NCBI RefSeq assembly: GCF_026191185.1
Contig: NZ_JAPHOV010000001.1
Location: forward strand, 1,917,001 to 1,981,000
DNA length: 64,000 nt
Direction: 5' to 3'
From: Legionella sp. PATHC032
Lineage (GTDB): Bacteria; Pseudomonadota; Gammaproteobacteria; Legionellales; Legionellaceae
A program made the translations under genes and the position numbers. The first letter of the stretch is position 1. Each line of letters begins with the position of its first letter. The notes under the pieces were generated by a model. That model worked only from the letters and a program-made list of their open reading frames with translations, was not told the origin of the DNA and ran no database searches. Below, one piece after another: positions 12,935 through 22,630 of this stretch.

Positions 12935-14350
12935 ATGGCTTTTTATAATTCTATCCCTTTAATTGGTAAACATTTAAAATCAGAGAGCCGTACAAAAAAA
13001 TACACTTCTGAAGAATTCAAAAGGCTAGAAAGAGAATACAGAGATCACATCGGTTTGCCGGAAAGCTCAAGCTTTAGTTCTGATGCATTCGATAAGCTTG
13101 TCAGCTCCAGAGTAGATGATTTCCGTGCTTTTCCGAAAACCAGCCTACCCGGGGGCTTGCTATTTCATGATAAACTGAAGGATGCCAATAATACCGAAGG
13201 AGACAACATCCGGGATGTCTTAAGTAAAACAGTCCTGGCACCAACCGAAAAGTTTAAAACAGCACAAAAGAACTTCACAGAATCTACCTCAACATTTAAA
13301 GAGCTTATCAAATTAATCCCAAGCAAATTCCGAGCTCAGGATCTTGTGGGCACAATGAAAGAACTGACCGATGATGCCCGTAAAGCGATATTGGAACAGC
13401 AAGCGCACGAAATCCAGATGTTGAAAGAAAAATTGGATCCCCAGAAAGAAGGACAAAGTGGTAATTACGTATCCGACTTTAAAAAAGCCTTGGGGCTTAA
13501 GGATAATGACGAGGTTAAGAAAGTTACAGAAGGCCTGGTAAAGGAATTGGAAGAAACTCACAAAAAGCAATTGGGTGAATTTGATAAATCCACAAGTGAA
13601 TCATTAACTCAACTGCATAAAGCCTCTGCAAGTGAATCTACAGAGTATCTGTTTCTTGCAAATCTGTATGAAAACAACAAGGAAATGCGTCAAACGCTTG
13701 AAAAGTTATATGCCAAAGAGCGTGAAAGAAAAGGGCTTCCTCCTGAATCTACAACAGTTCAAGTAGGTTTATCAGAAAACAAAATTGATCTCAATGGAAT
13801 CAAACTCAAGGATATCCCTGTCATTAAAAGTATTACAGGAAGAGAGATTCATCAACAACCGGATGGCAGCTTTACAATCCACATGCCGATGATAAATCCA
13901 CTCTATTATCAGGATCCAAGGCAAAATGTCAAAACAGACTTAATGCTGCTTGCTCAAGCTATAAAAGCCTCAGGCTATGATTCTATTGAAATGAATTGTA
14001 ATTTTCCAAATAGTGAAAAAGTAGCGATGGAAAGAGGCCGACAAGCTTTTGCCGCCTGTATTGAATCAGGTTTTCCTCCAGACAAGATCACAATTAATGT
14101 TAATGGCAAACCTATGAAGGCCGAGGAATTGTTTAAAGAAAACCAAGAAACTTACCAGGATATTATGTCAAAAGCTTCAAAAATCTCGAAAGATTACGAG
14201 GACATAAAAGCTCCCAAAACTTCAACCGGCCCAGTGAACACAGTCGTAGTCAAACAGGAAATTGCCGCATTACGAGCGAAACAGCAACAAGAGGAACGAG
14301 TCCAAACTCAGCCTGTTGATGAACAACGACATGGCATGACCAACCAATAA
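12935..14350 (+). CDS. ceg25: predicted Dot/Icm effector (probably Ceg25)
   Basis: Hydrophilic, charged protein of 471 residues without signal peptide or membrane helix. Residues from about 90 to 260 look helical and coiled-coil-like (many K/E repeats, for example HEIQMLKEKLD and LVKELEETHKKQLGEFDK). Residues from about 310 to 390 look like a compact domain with DSIEMNCNFPNSEKVAMERGRQAFAACI, reminiscent of a domain seen in several Legionella effectors. The last 30 residues are polar and Glu/Gln-rich (QQQEERVQTQPVDEQ), fitting an E-block-type Dot/Icm translocation signal. A PmrA-type box precedes it. I identify it as Ceg25 from gene order counted from dsbA2; the molecular function is unknown. 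Confidence 0.65.
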   Translation: MAFYNSIPLIGKHLKSESRTKKYTSEEFKRLEREYRDHIGLPESSSFSSDAFDKLVSSRVDDFRAFPKTSLPGGLLFHDKLKDANNTEGDNIRDVLSKTVLAPTEKFKTAQKNFTESTSTFKELIKLIPSKFRAQDLVGTMKELTDDARKAILEQQAHEIQMLKEKLDPQKEGQSGNYVSDFKKALGLKDNDEVKKVTEGLVKELEETHKKQLGEFDKSTSESLTQLHKASASESTEYLFLANLYENNKEMRQTLEKLYAKERERKGLPPESTTVQVGLSENKIDLNGIKLKDIPVIKSITGREIHQQPDGSFTIHMPMINPLYYQDPRQNVKTDLMLLAQAIKASGYDSIEMNCNFPNSEKVAMERGRQAFAACIESGFPPDKITINVNGKPMKAEELFKENQETYQDIMSKASKISKDYEDIKAPKTSTGPVNTVVVKQEIAALRAKQQQEERVQTQPVDEQRHGMTNQ

Positions 14351-14361
14351 TTGACTTATAT

Positions 14362-14393
14362 GTTGAATTTGGATTGTTTAATCCAAATTCAAC
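14362..14393. terminator. terminator-like hairpin after the effector gene
   Basis: Perfect 14-base-pair stem (14362-14375 with 14380-14393) around a four-base loop, starting 12 bases after the stop codon and followed by TAATTATTTATC. The stem is AT-rich and the U-tract is interrupted. Confidence 0.65.
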
Positions 14394-14484
14394 TAATTAT
14401 TTATCTTCTCTGAAAATTTGCTCAAAAAATTCCACTACCTCAAATCATCAATTTCTGATATTTTATCCATCATGAACACTTGAA

Positions 14485-14534
14485 TTTTAAATGACTGATT
14501 CTCTACGGACTGCTGCTTGAGAAGTCATTTAAAA
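14485..14534. repeat. inverted repeat of unknown role
   Basis: Arms TTTTAAATGACT (14485-14496) and AGTCATTTAAAA (14523-14534) are perfectly complementary over 12 bases, and TTCTC/GAGAA can extend the stem inward past a small bulge. The 26-base centre is TA-poor relative to the arms. It lies about 85 bases before the small gene at 14620 and could be a leader hairpin, a small RNA or the remnant of a small mobile element. Confidence 0.5.
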
Positions 14535-14619
14535 ATAAAGTGCCTGTGTAACTATTCCAGGTATTTTAGTATCATCGAGAATAGATATGGAATTCAACGG
14601 GTTAGCTAAGGAGAAAGCT

Positions 14620-14787
14620 ATGAGTACTCGTCGCTTTGATGAATTTGACAATGAAATGGATGATTTTAGTGATACTGAACCTGTTATAACAGAGGCAAGC
14701 CCTTCAACAAAATTGGAAAGGCGTAGAAAAATAGAAGATCTGTTGGAAGAAAAGCGGTTAAGAGAAGAACTGGAAGAGTTTGGTTAG
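14620..14787 (+). CDS. small acidic conserved protein (PA3496-like)
   Basis: Protein of 55 residues from the ATG at 14620, chosen because AAGGAG stands six bases before it; an ATG at 14587 would add 11 residues without a good ribosome binding site. The N-terminal half is acidic (FDEFDNEMDDFSDTE), the C-terminal half is a charged helix (RRRKIEDLLEEKRLREELEEF). This acidic head plus RRKIE..LEE.RL..E tail resembles small conserved proteins of gammaproteobacteria, of which Pseudomonas PA3496 is one I remember. Function unknown. Its stop overlaps that of the convergent rsmJ. Confidence 0.7.
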   Translation: MSTRRFDEFDNEMDDFSDTEPVITEASPSTKLERRRKIEDLLEEKRLREELEEFG

Positions 14788-15515
14788 TTGGTAGAAAATT
14801 TGGGCATATAAATGTCAAACCGTACAGTCTTACCATCAATTGAGGCATCTGGCGGCAGTAATGGTTTTATTTTTTGCGGCCACTTGACTACAACTCTTGA
14901 CTTAACATGAGATAAAGACAGCTTGATTAATTCCATTGCATCATTATCCACTCCAATTAATTGCTGCAAAACTTGCATCTCTTTCTTAACCAAAGCCGAT
15001 TTACTTCGTTCTGGGTGCATGGGATCAATGTAAATAATATCGGGATAATCCTTTTCTTGCACACTATGCAGGAATGAAATAGCATCGCTTTCAATCAAAG
15101 ACAAAGACATTTTTTGAATCTCTGATTCGTTTCTACGAGATAGTGCATCAGCAAGCAGTGCGGCCATAACTGGATGACGTTCCAGCATAACCACATCGGA
15201 GCCAAAAGATGCCAAAATAGCAGCATCTTTTCCCCAACCTGCTGTAGCATCCAAAATTCTAATACCTTTAGTTGGCTTGCAAGCTTTGATCAAACCCTGT
15301 TTTTTGCCCTCTTCTTTTCTTTTACTCCAGGTCATACTGCTGAAATCAGCAAACATAAGAGAAAAATTTCGAATTTTTAAAGTTAGTTTTTCAGAAGTAA
15401 CAAAAAGACAGGTGTCAGCATTTCGATCTAACTGTAAATTCAATCGATCAGCTAACAATTGTGCTTTTTCTTTGAGTTCGTTATTTTCATAGCCAACTGC
15501 TGTTATTCTATTCAT
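14784..15515 (-). CDS. rsmJ: 16S rRNA m2G1516 methyltransferase RsmJ
   Basis: SAM-dependent methyltransferase, 243 residues, that modifies G1516 of 16S rRNA in the small subunit. The SAM-binding loop is LDATAGWGKDAAILASFG near residue 88 followed by the acidic strand end VVMLERHP, and the later family motif is IIYIDPMHPERSKSA, typical of RsmJ (formerly YhiQ). It follows gmhB by a few bases on the same strand and closes the glyQS-gmhB-rsmJ cluster. Complete. Confidence 0.92.
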   Translation of the reverse strand: MNRITAVGYENNELKEKAQLLADRLNLQLDRNADTCLFVTSEKLTLKIRNFSLMFADFSSMTWSKRKEEGKKQGLIKACKPTKGIRILDATAGWGKDAAILASFGSDVVMLERHPVMAALLADALSRRNESEIQKMSLSLIESDAISFLHSVQEKDYPDIIYIDPMHPERSKSALVKKEMQVLQQLIGVDNDAMELIKLSLSHVKSRVVVKWPQKIKPLLPPDASIDGKTVRFDIYMPKFSTN

Positions 15516-15517
15516 TC

Positions 15518-16048
15518 TTATAATAATAATTGATTGACATACTGTAGCAGGGAATTATAAATCGGCACTTCAGGATATTCTACCAACTCAGACAGGTCAG
15601 TCATACTAGAAAGTACAATGATAGGCCTTGCACCAACAGCCAATGCTGCTTGTACATCTGAAATTCTATCTCCAACGAAAGACACACCATCCAGAGAACA
15701 ATTCAACTTTTTCGCTAAAGCTATTAACATTCCTGGCTGAGGTTTTCGACAAAAACATTTGTCTTCAGGCAAATGAATACAATACTCTATGGCGTCAATT
15801 TTCCCCCCAGCCTCTGCAACTACTTCTTTCAACTTATGATGAATAGCAGATAAATCATCCTCTGAGTACAGTCCTCTTGAAACCCCAGATTGATTGGTTG
15901 CAACACCGATTTTATATCCAGCGGCATTTAAGCGAACTATTGCAGTAATGCTATCAGGTATAATAATAAACTCATCAACGTTCTTGATATAATTGATTGA
16001 GTCAGTGTTAATTACTCCATCTCTATCAAGCAATATAATTTGACTCAT
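15518..16048 (-). CDS. gmhB: D-glycero-beta-D-manno-heptose 1,7-bisphosphate 7-phosphatase
   Basis: HAD-superfamily phosphatase, 176 residues, removing the 7-phosphate in ADP-heptose synthesis for the LPS inner core. The nucleophile motif is LLDRDGVINTD at the N-terminus, threonine motif VATNQSGVSRG near residue 50, zinc-binding cysteine/histidine motif IEYCIHLPEDKCFCRKPQPGM near residue 88, and the acidic motif VSFVGDRISDVQAA near 122. The zinc loop distinguishes GmhB from histidinol-phosphatase. It lies five bases after glyS, so it is probably co-transcribed. Confidence 0.92.
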   Translation of the reverse strand: MSQIILLDRDGVINTDSINYIKNVDEFIIIPDSITAIVRLNAAGYKIGVATNQSGVSRGLYSEDDLSAIHHKLKEVVAEAGGKIDAIEYCIHLPEDKCFCRKPQPGMLIALAKKLNCSLDGVSFVGDRISDVQAALAVGARPIIVLSSMTDLSELVEYPEVPIYNSLLQYVNQLLL

Positions 16049-16053
16049 AAGAG

Positions 16054-18120
16054 TTACAACATTGAAATGTCAGCTACTCCCTGCAATAACTCTTGTAATC
16101 GCTGCAGGAGCGCAAGCCTGTTTTGTTTCAATGACTCTTCTTCAACCATAACCATCACATGATCAAAAAAAGCGTCTACCGGTTCTTTAAGACTAGCCAG
16201 GAGCTTAAGTAATGCTGGGTAATCTCCGGCAATATATAAAGCCTCTGCTGTTTTAGTAATTTTATTAAGATGCTCAAATAAAGCCTTTTCAGCACCTTCC
16301 TCTATAAGCTCTTCCTTAATATCAACCCTTTTATCAACATAAGCTGCCTGAGCTAAGATATTGCCTACACGCTTGCAAGCAGCTGATAATGACGCCGCCT
16401 CTGGCATGGTAATAAATGACTTTAAAGCGAATATACGTTTATCTAAATCGTATAACCAATCATCCTGACGAGCACGAACAGCATGAACCAAATCAGCGCT
16501 GATACCTTGATTTTGATAATAAGATTGAAGTCTCTCAAGAATAAATGGTTTTAATTCAGACATTAAATTCTTATCTTGAGTGAGTCGCTCACCATAATTA
16601 GCTAAGGCTTCTTTGATTAAAGTTGATAAATTAAGCGGCGCTGATATTGAAATGAGTAAACGAACTACAGCCAAAGCGTGGCGTCTTAATTTAAAAGGAT
16701 CCTTTACCCCGGTTGGTTTTTGGCCAATTGCAAAAATACCAACCAGAGTATCTATACGATCTGCCAGGGAAAGTGCTTTACCCAAATCGGTTGAGGGTAA
16801 ATCATCACCAGCAAATCGAGGCATGTATTGCTCATTTAAAGCCGCGGCAACAACCGCTTCCTCGCCATCATTAAGAGCATAGTAATACCCCATAATCCCT
16901 TGTAATTCAGGAAACTCACTAACCATCCCTGTCATCAAATCACACTTACTTAATAAACTAGCTCGCTCAGCCAGGTGAGAGGATAAATTAAGAGACTGAC
17001 TTAAATAACCCATCATTGCCTTTATTCTTTGTACCTTATCATACATACTTCCAAGCTTTACTTGAAAAATAACCTGCTCGGTAGAAGGTATATGTGCACT
17101 TAACGGCTGTTTTTTATCTTGTTTAAAGAAAAAGGCAGCATCACTCAATCTTGCTCTCATTACCTTCTCATTTCCTAAAACGACTTGTTTTGGATTAGAG
17201 CTTGCAATGTTAGATACAGTAATAAAATAAGGTAGCAGCTCACCATGCTTATTTTTTAATGCAAAACACTTCTGATGAGATTGCATGGAAGCAATTAGAG
17301 CTTCAGTTGGAACCTCTAAAAACTCCTGTTCAAAGCTTGCAATGAGTGCTTGAGGCCATTCAACTATGGAGGTTACTTCATCAACCAATTCTTCAGGCAT
17401 AACCACTGAAGCATCTAAAGGTGCCGCTAATTCTTGTACCTGATGGATAATAGTTTGCCGCCGAGTGGCGAAATTAGCAATTACAAAAGCATCTTTCATC
17501 TGATCTTCATAGCTTGCAGCTGAATTTATTCTTATTTCCTGCGGATGATGAAAACGATGCCCCCTGCTTTGACAGCCACTTGTAACGCCTAAAATTTTAT
17601 GCTCAAGCGTCTCATTTCCATAAAGCATCACAGCCCAATGAACGGGTCTTGCAAATTCGTCGTCCCCTTCTCCCCATCTCATGGGTTTAGTAATAGGTAA
17701 AGACTCTAAAGACTGGCTAACCAATACAGGTAAGAGATCTTTTGTTTTAGTACCCTCACTCTGTGTTTCAAAAACAATCCATTCACCTTTATCAGTTTGA
17801 ATCTTGGTAAGCGCATCTACAGTGACACCACATGATTTTGCAAATCCTGATAAGGCAGGAGTCGGGTTACCTTCGCTATCGTATGCTGCTATTGCAGCAG
17901 GGCCGCGTCGCATTACTTTTTGGCTTTCCTGTTCAGTTTGTAAGTCATGAATAACAATAGCCAGACGTCTTGGTGTGGCGAATCTTTTTACTTCACCATA
18001 ACTTAATTGCGCCTTATCTAATGCCGCTAACAATTGGGTAGAAAACTCATTTGCCAAAGACCAAACAGCGCCTGAAGGCAGTTCCTCACATCCTAATTCA
18101 AAAATAAAATCATTGACCAT
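16054..18120 (-). CDS. glyS: glycyl-tRNA synthetase beta subunit
   Basis: Beta chain of the alpha2-beta2 bacterial glycyl-tRNA synthetase, 688 residues (E. coli about 689). Begins [17 protein letters not shown], typical of GlyS. It carries tRNA-binding regions and an HD-like domain seen in [27 protein letters not shown], followed by [15 protein letters not shown]. The C-terminal anticodon-binding DALR-like region ends the protein. The start overlaps the end of glyQ by 11 bases, indicating translational coupling so the two chains are made together. Confidence 0.95.
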   Translation of the reverse strand: MVNDFIFELGCEELPSGAVWSLANEFSTQLLAALDKAQLSYGEVKRFATPRRLAIVIHDLQTEQESQKVMRRGPAAIAAYDSEGNPTPALSGFAKSCGVTVDALTKIQTDKGEWIVFETQSEGTKTKDLLPVLVSQSLESLPITKPMRWGEGDDEFARPVHWAVMLYGNETLEHKILGVTSGCQSRGHRFHHPQEIRINSAASYEDQMKDAFVIANFATRRQTIIHQVQELAAPLDASVVMPEELVDEVTSIVEWPQALIASFEQEFLEVPTEALIASMQSHQKCFALKNKHGELLPYFITVSNIASSNPKQVVLGNEKVMRARLSDAAFFFKQDKKQPLSAHIPSTEQVIFQVKLGSMYDKVQRIKAMMGYLSQSLNLSSHLAERASLLSKCDLMTGMVSEFPELQGIMGYYYALNDGEEAVVAAALNEQYMPRFAGDDLPSTDLGKALSLADRIDTLVGIFAIGQKPTGVKDPFKLRRHALAVVRLLISISAPLNLSTLIKEALANYGERLTQDKNLMSELKPFILERLQSYYQNQGISADLVHAVRARQDDWLYDLDKRIFALKSFITMPEAASLSAACKRVGNILAQAAYVDKRVDIKEELIEEGAEKALFEHLNKITKTAEALYIAGDYPALLKLLASLKEPVDAFFDHVMVMVEEESLKQNRLALLQRLQELLQGVADISML

Positions 18121-19015
18121 TACACACCTTTTGCATAGGGAAACCTAGCGCTTCGCGCGCTTGATAGTAAGCTTGAGCTACCGCTCTTGATAGATGTCTG
18201 ACACGTAAAATATACCTTTGCCGCTCTGTCACAGAAATTGCTTTACGTGCGTCCAGTAAATTAAAAGTGTGAGAAGCTTTTATTACCATTTCGTAAGCAG
18301 GAAGAGGTAATTGCAAAGCTATCAACTTTTGTGCCTCTCCTTCATAATAATCAAATTGCTTAAATAATTCTTCGACATTGGCTTGCTCAAAGTTATAAGC
18401 TGACATTTCTACTTCATTTTGATGAAATACATCCCTATACGTAACCATGCCATGAGCAGTTTTACACCATGGCAAATCAAATAAATTATCCACCCCTAAA
18501 ACAAACATTGCAATACGTTCCAGACCATAGGTTAATTCACCGGTGATTGGTTTACATACAAGTCCACCCACTTGTTGAAAATAAGTAAACTGAGACACTT
18601 CCATTCCATTTTGCCAAACCTCCCAACCTAAACCCCATGCGCCCAGAGTTGGTGATTCCCAATTGTCTTCGACAAAACGGATGTCATCCAATAAAGGGTC
18701 TACTCCAAGTGCACGTAATGAATCTAAATATCTGTCTTGTATATCCAGTGGCGACGGTTTTAATACAACCTGAAATTGATAATAATGCTGAACCCGGTTT
18801 GGATTTTCTCCATAACGACCATCCGTCGGTCTTCTGGATGGTTGAACATAAGCTGCTGACCATGGCTCAGGTCCAATCGCTCTTAAAAAAGTAGCTGGAT
18901 GAAAAGTACCTGCGCCAACCTCCAGATCCAAGGGCTGCAAAATAACACAACCAAAATCTGCCCAATATTTTTGTAAGGTTAGTATAATTTCCTGAAAGGT
19001 AGTAGGTTTAGTCAT
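18110..19015 (-). CDS. glyQ: glycyl-tRNA synthetase alpha subunit
   Basis: Catalytic alpha chain, 301 residues from the ATG at 19015; a start at 19036 would add a hydrophobic stretch absent in homologues. Class II synthetase motifs are plain: [66 protein letters not shown] and [22 protein letters not shown], with the C-terminal [22 protein letters not shown]. Together with GlyS it charges tRNA-Gly. Heads the glyQ-glyS-gmhB-rsmJ cluster. Confidence 0.96.
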   Translation of the reverse strand: MTKPTTFQEIILTLQKYWADFGCVILQPLDLEVGAGTFHPATFLRAIGPEPWSAAYVQPSRRPTDGRYGENPNRVQHYYQFQVVLKPSPLDIQDRYLDSLRALGVDPLLDDIRFVEDNWESPTLGAWGLGWEVWQNGMEVSQFTYFQQVGGLVCKPITGELTYGLERIAMFVLGVDNLFDLPWCKTAHGMVTYRDVFHQNEVEMSAYNFEQANVEELFKQFDYYEGEAQKLIALQLPLPAYEMVIKASHTFNLLDARKAISVTERQRYILRVRHLSRAVAQAYYQAREALGFPMQKVCNGQ

Positions 19016-19193
19016 GAAAATCTCAAAAAATAACAAATATGATCTTTAATATAGGTTGGTTTTTAATCCTTTTATCTAGGATATATCCCATGAAACCTAT
19101 CTTTTATTTAGAGAATTAATTATTCAGTCCAATAAATTATTGGATTGTTGGGTGTCGTAGCTGATCGAACTCAACGCCACAACACTAAAATAC

Positions 19194-19219
19194 TATCCCG
19201 GCTGAGTACAACCGGGATA
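19194..19219 (-). terminator. hairpin terminator downstream of dsbA2
   Basis: Stem TATCCCGG/CCGGGATA (19194-19201 with 19212-19219). Read on the minus strand it stands about 30 bases after the dsbA2 stop and is followed by GTATTTTAG. Confidence 0.65.
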
Positions 19220-19250
19220 TATGAATTTAATCCAAGTATTTAATCAATAC

Positions 19251-20036
19251 TTAATTGCCAGCTGCCTTTTTAATTAACTCACGTAGTGATTGCTCACTTG
19301 TAGCGCCGGGTATAAATGATATTTCACTGCCCTTTTTAAATTGACCATCTGGTGTTGAACCAATTATAAAGGCAGGCGTCCCCATCAAATGCAGTTTTTC
19401 AGCCAGTTGGCGATTCGCATCCAGGATATCAGTCACTTCCTGACTATCCATATCTTTTTTCAGTTTTTGCATATCCAGGCCTATGGATTTGGCTGCATCC
19501 ATAACTGTTTTTTCATCCAAACGTTTGTCTATCTTAATCAAAGCATTATGCATATCCTGATATTTCCCTTGCATGCCAGCTGCAAGTGCAACTCTGGAAG
19601 CCAGATCAGAAGTCTTGCCAAAGATTGGAAACTCTTTGTATATAACTCGTAATCCACTGTCTTTTTTAACCAGATTTTCAATAGTAGACGCCATTTTTTT
19701 GCAATGAATGCATTGATAATCAAAAAACTCAACCAGTGTTACATTCCCTTTAGGATTACCAACAGTAGTCAATTTGCCTTGAAAAACTTGTTCAGCATTG
19801 TCCTGAATTGCGGCTTGAGCTTGCTGTTGCATATTTTGTTGTTGTTTTTGTTGTAAAGCTTGTGAAGCTTCCAATAAAACTTCCGGATTATTAATCAGAT
19901 AATCATGAATAACTTTTTCAATTTCTTTTTTTTGGGCATCTGATAAAGAAGCACTAGCCGTATCAGCCGCCATAGTTGCAGGTGATATTAATGTGGTAGC
20001 TAGTGCTCCAGCTGTTAATAAACTTGTAAATTTCAC
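19251..20036 (-). CDS. dsbA2: periplasmic disulfide oxidoreductase DsbA2 (Com1-like)
   Basis: Thioredoxin-fold protein of 261 residues. Signal peptide MKFTSLLTAGALATTLISPATMA; mature N-terminal helical, Gln-rich segment (residues about 30-85) matches the dimerisation region of Com1/DsbA2 proteins, absent from classical DsbA. The active site is C109-I-H-C112 in VEFFDYQCIHCKK and the cis-proline loop is MGTPAFIIG. In L. pneumophila this protein is known as a dimeric, bifunctional oxidase/isomerase needed for correct folding of envelope and Dot/Icm proteins; that is family knowledge, not seen here. It is a single gene between uvrD and glyQ. Confidence 0.9.
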   Translation of the reverse strand: MKFTSLLTAGALATTLISPATMAADTASASLSDAQKKEIEKVIHDYLINNPEVLLEASQALQQKQQQNMQQQAQAAIQDNAEQVFQGKLTTVGNPKGNVTLVEFFDYQCIHCKKMASTIENLVKKDSGLRVIYKEFPIFGKTSDLASRVALAAGMQGKYQDMHNALIKIDKRLDEKTVMDAAKSIGLDMQKLKKDMDSQEVTDILDANRQLAEKLHLMGTPAFIIGSTPDGQFKKGSEISFIPGATSEQSLRELIKKAAGN

Positions 20037-20243
20037 GCAATTCCCCTTACTTATAATTAATCAATGACGCAAATTACATCTCGCAGATAACTTTATCATT
20101 AATTCATCTGCTTAAAACAGCAAAGTATAACAAATTTCTGTTGCCTAACGCACCCTAGCATTCATGAAAAAAAAATTCAATATTACAACAACAAACTGTA
20201 AATCAGGGTACCTCAGGAATTTTATAAAAATTAAATGCAATAC

Positions 20244-22409
20244 CTACAGGCATTCAGTCAAATTAGCATAGGCCAAAACTAACCATTTTACACCATGTTC
20301 ACTAAATTTTACTTGAACTCGTGTATGAGCTCCGCTGCCCTCAATAGCAAGAACGACACCCTGTCCAAACTTGGCATGCTGCACATTTTGCCCAATTGTA
20401 ATGCCTGACGCCTCGTCAGTCACTGACAATTTGCTTTTTGTAGTTCCAGGCCATTGAGGACGTGATTTAACTCGAACTTCATCAAGAAATTGTTGGGGAA
20501 TTTCACGCAAAAATCTCGATGATCTGTGATACTCTTCACGACCATATTGTCTTCGGACCTCAGCGTAGGATAAAACTAATTTACGCATAGCACGAGTCAT
20601 GCCGACATAACACAATCGACGCTCTTCCTCCAAACGACCAGGCTCTTCGATGGATTGCCTGCCTGGAAATATTCCTTCTTCCATACCAACCAAAAACACA
20701 ATGGGAAACTCAAGCCCTTTGGCTGCATGTAAGGTCATTAGGTGAACAGATCGTTCATGTTCATCAGCCTGCAATTCTCCTGATTCTAATGAAGCATGAG
20801 CAAGAAATGAATTGGCCAGAGGTAACTCATCCTCTTCATCATACTCATATCGAAATTGTTTAGCAGCATTAATCAGTTCTTGCAGGTTATCCACACGTGA
20901 TTCTGATTTATCACCCTTGATTTTGCTAAAATGAGCGTATAAACCACTATGCTGTATTACATCAGAAATCTGTTCATCCAATTCCTTATTTGCGGTCAGA
21001 AGCTGTAGTTTTTCAATCAAGTCAATAAATTTTGCTAATGCCAAGCTTGCCCGTTGTCCTAGTTCTGTCGATTGCAATATGCCTTTGGAAGCATCCCATA
21101 GCGAACACTGTACTGATCTGGCATACTGACGAACCTCATCCAATGTTTTTTCTCCTATTCCCCTGGTAGGGAAATTAACCACTCTTTCAAAAGCAGTATC
21201 GTCATTTGGATTAACTAACAATCGTAAGTAAGCCAAAGTATCTTTAATCTCTGCCCTATCAAAGAAACGAACTCCTCCATATATCCTGTAAGCAATACCC
21301 GCACGTAACAAAGCTTCCTCTAAAACTCGAGATTGGGCATTCGATCGATATAACACTGCAATCTCATCGGCACTGGCGCCCTGACTCAATTCCATGCCAA
21401 TTCGTTCAGTAATAAAACGTGCTTCATCCAATTCATTGAAGGCACTGTACACAAGAATTTTTTCTCCCTCACTACCCGAAGTCCATAATTCTTTACCCAT
21501 GCGAGTACTATTGTTAAGAATCAATGCATTTGCTGCATTTAATATCATTGCAGTCGACCTGTAGTTTTGTTCGAGTCTTATGATGTGGGTATCTTTAAAG
21601 TCATGCACGAACTGCTGAATATTTTCCACTCTGGCTCCACGCCAACCATAAATTGATTGATCATCATCTCCTACAGCCAATACCGCTGTATGATCACCAG
21701 CAAGCAAGCGTATCCATGCATATTGAATCGTATTGGTATCCTGAAATTCATCAACTAAAATAGCTTGAAAGCGTTCGCGGTAATGGGCAAGAATATCTTC
21801 ATTATCTCGTAACAATTCATGGGTTCGTAATAATAGTTCGGCGAAATCTATTACCCCAGAGGTTTGGCAAACCTCTTCATACGCTTTATAGATTGAAACC
21901 AAAGTTTTGGTCGGACCGTAATGCAGTGCGCTAATATGTTGTGGGCGCAAGCCTTCATCCTTTTTACTATTAATAAATGCTTGGACTTGTTTGATTTGCC
22001 ATTGCTCAGGATCAAGATTAAGTGAGAGAATGACTCGCTTGATAACTCTTGCCTGGTCTTCCGAATCTAGAATATGAAACTGTTCTGGAAGATTAGCCTC
22101 TTTGTAGTGGCGGCGTAATAAACGATGACACAACCCATGAAAAGTACCAACCCACAAACCCAAAGTTGGTGTAGACAACATAGTGTTAAGTCTCGATCTC
22201 ATCTCACCAGCAGCTTTATTTGTAAATGTTACTGCCAATATAGAGTGGGGGGAGAGATGCTGTTCTTCAATTAACCAGGCAATACGACTCACCAATACTT
22301 TTGTTTTGCCACTGCCTGCACCGGCTAAAACCAGCATATTACCTAACGGTGAGGTTACAGCTTCACGTTGCTTTTCGTTTAATTCCTTGAGAAGTGCTGC
22401 TATGGTCAT
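20244..22409 (-). CDS. uvrD: DNA helicase II UvrD
   Basis: Superfamily 1A 3'-5' helicase for nucleotide-excision and mismatch repair, 721 residues from the ATG at 22409 (E. coli 720). The start gives MTIAALLKELNEKQREAV, aligned with the family N-terminus; the upstream ATG at 22436 is not supported. Motifs in order: Walker A VLAGAGSGKTKVLV, Ia VTFTNKAAGEMR, II VDEFQDTN, III VGDDDQSIYGWRGA, IV RLEQNYRST, V LMTLHAAKGLEFPIVFL, VI EERRLCYVGMTRA. The C-terminal tudor-like tail (HAKFGQGVVLAIEG...VKFSEHGVKWL) is present. Confidence 0.96.
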   Translation of the reverse strand: MTIAALLKELNEKQREAVTSPLGNMLVLAGAGSGKTKVLVSRIAWLIEEQHLSPHSILAVTFTNKAAGEMRSRLNTMLSTPTLGLWVGTFHGLCHRLLRRHYKEANLPEQFHILDSEDQARVIKRVILSLNLDPEQWQIKQVQAFINSKKDEGLRPQHISALHYGPTKTLVSIYKAYEEVCQTSGVIDFAELLLRTHELLRDNEDILAHYRERFQAILVDEFQDTNTIQYAWIRLLAGDHTAVLAVGDDDQSIYGWRGARVENIQQFVHDFKDTHIIRLEQNYRSTAMILNAANALILNNSTRMGKELWTSGSEGEKILVYSAFNELDEARFITERIGMELSQGASADEIAVLYRSNAQSRVLEEALLRAGIAYRIYGGVRFFDRAEIKDTLAYLRLLVNPNDDTAFERVVNFPTRGIGEKTLDEVRQYARSVQCSLWDASKGILQSTELGQRASLALAKFIDLIEKLQLLTANKELDEQISDVIQHSGLYAHFSKIKGDKSESRVDNLQELINAAKQFRYEYDEEDELPLANSFLAHASLESGELQADEHERSVHLMTLHAAKGLEFPIVFLVGMEEGIFPGRQSIEEPGRLEEERRLCYVGMTRAMRKLVLSYAEVRRQYGREEYHRSSRFLREIPQQFLDEVRVKSRPQWPGTTKSKLSVTDEASGITIGQNVQHAKFGQGVVLAIEGSGAHTRVQVKFSEHGVKWLVLAYANLTECL

Positions 22410-22630
22410 AGAATATTTCCAACAGAAAAAGTGCAAGTATTATCTTCAATTTATTTGCTAAAGCAAAGATATAATCAATGCGGTAAAAAATCTAAAAAAT
22501 TCTCCTGGATATATATCGAGAAACCCCATGCAAGTATTGCTTTCTGATCAATCAGAGCGCAAAATACTGTTCTTTTAAAGTGGCTACTAGATATTATTAT
22601 AATACAATGACGTTATCATAAAGGACTAAA

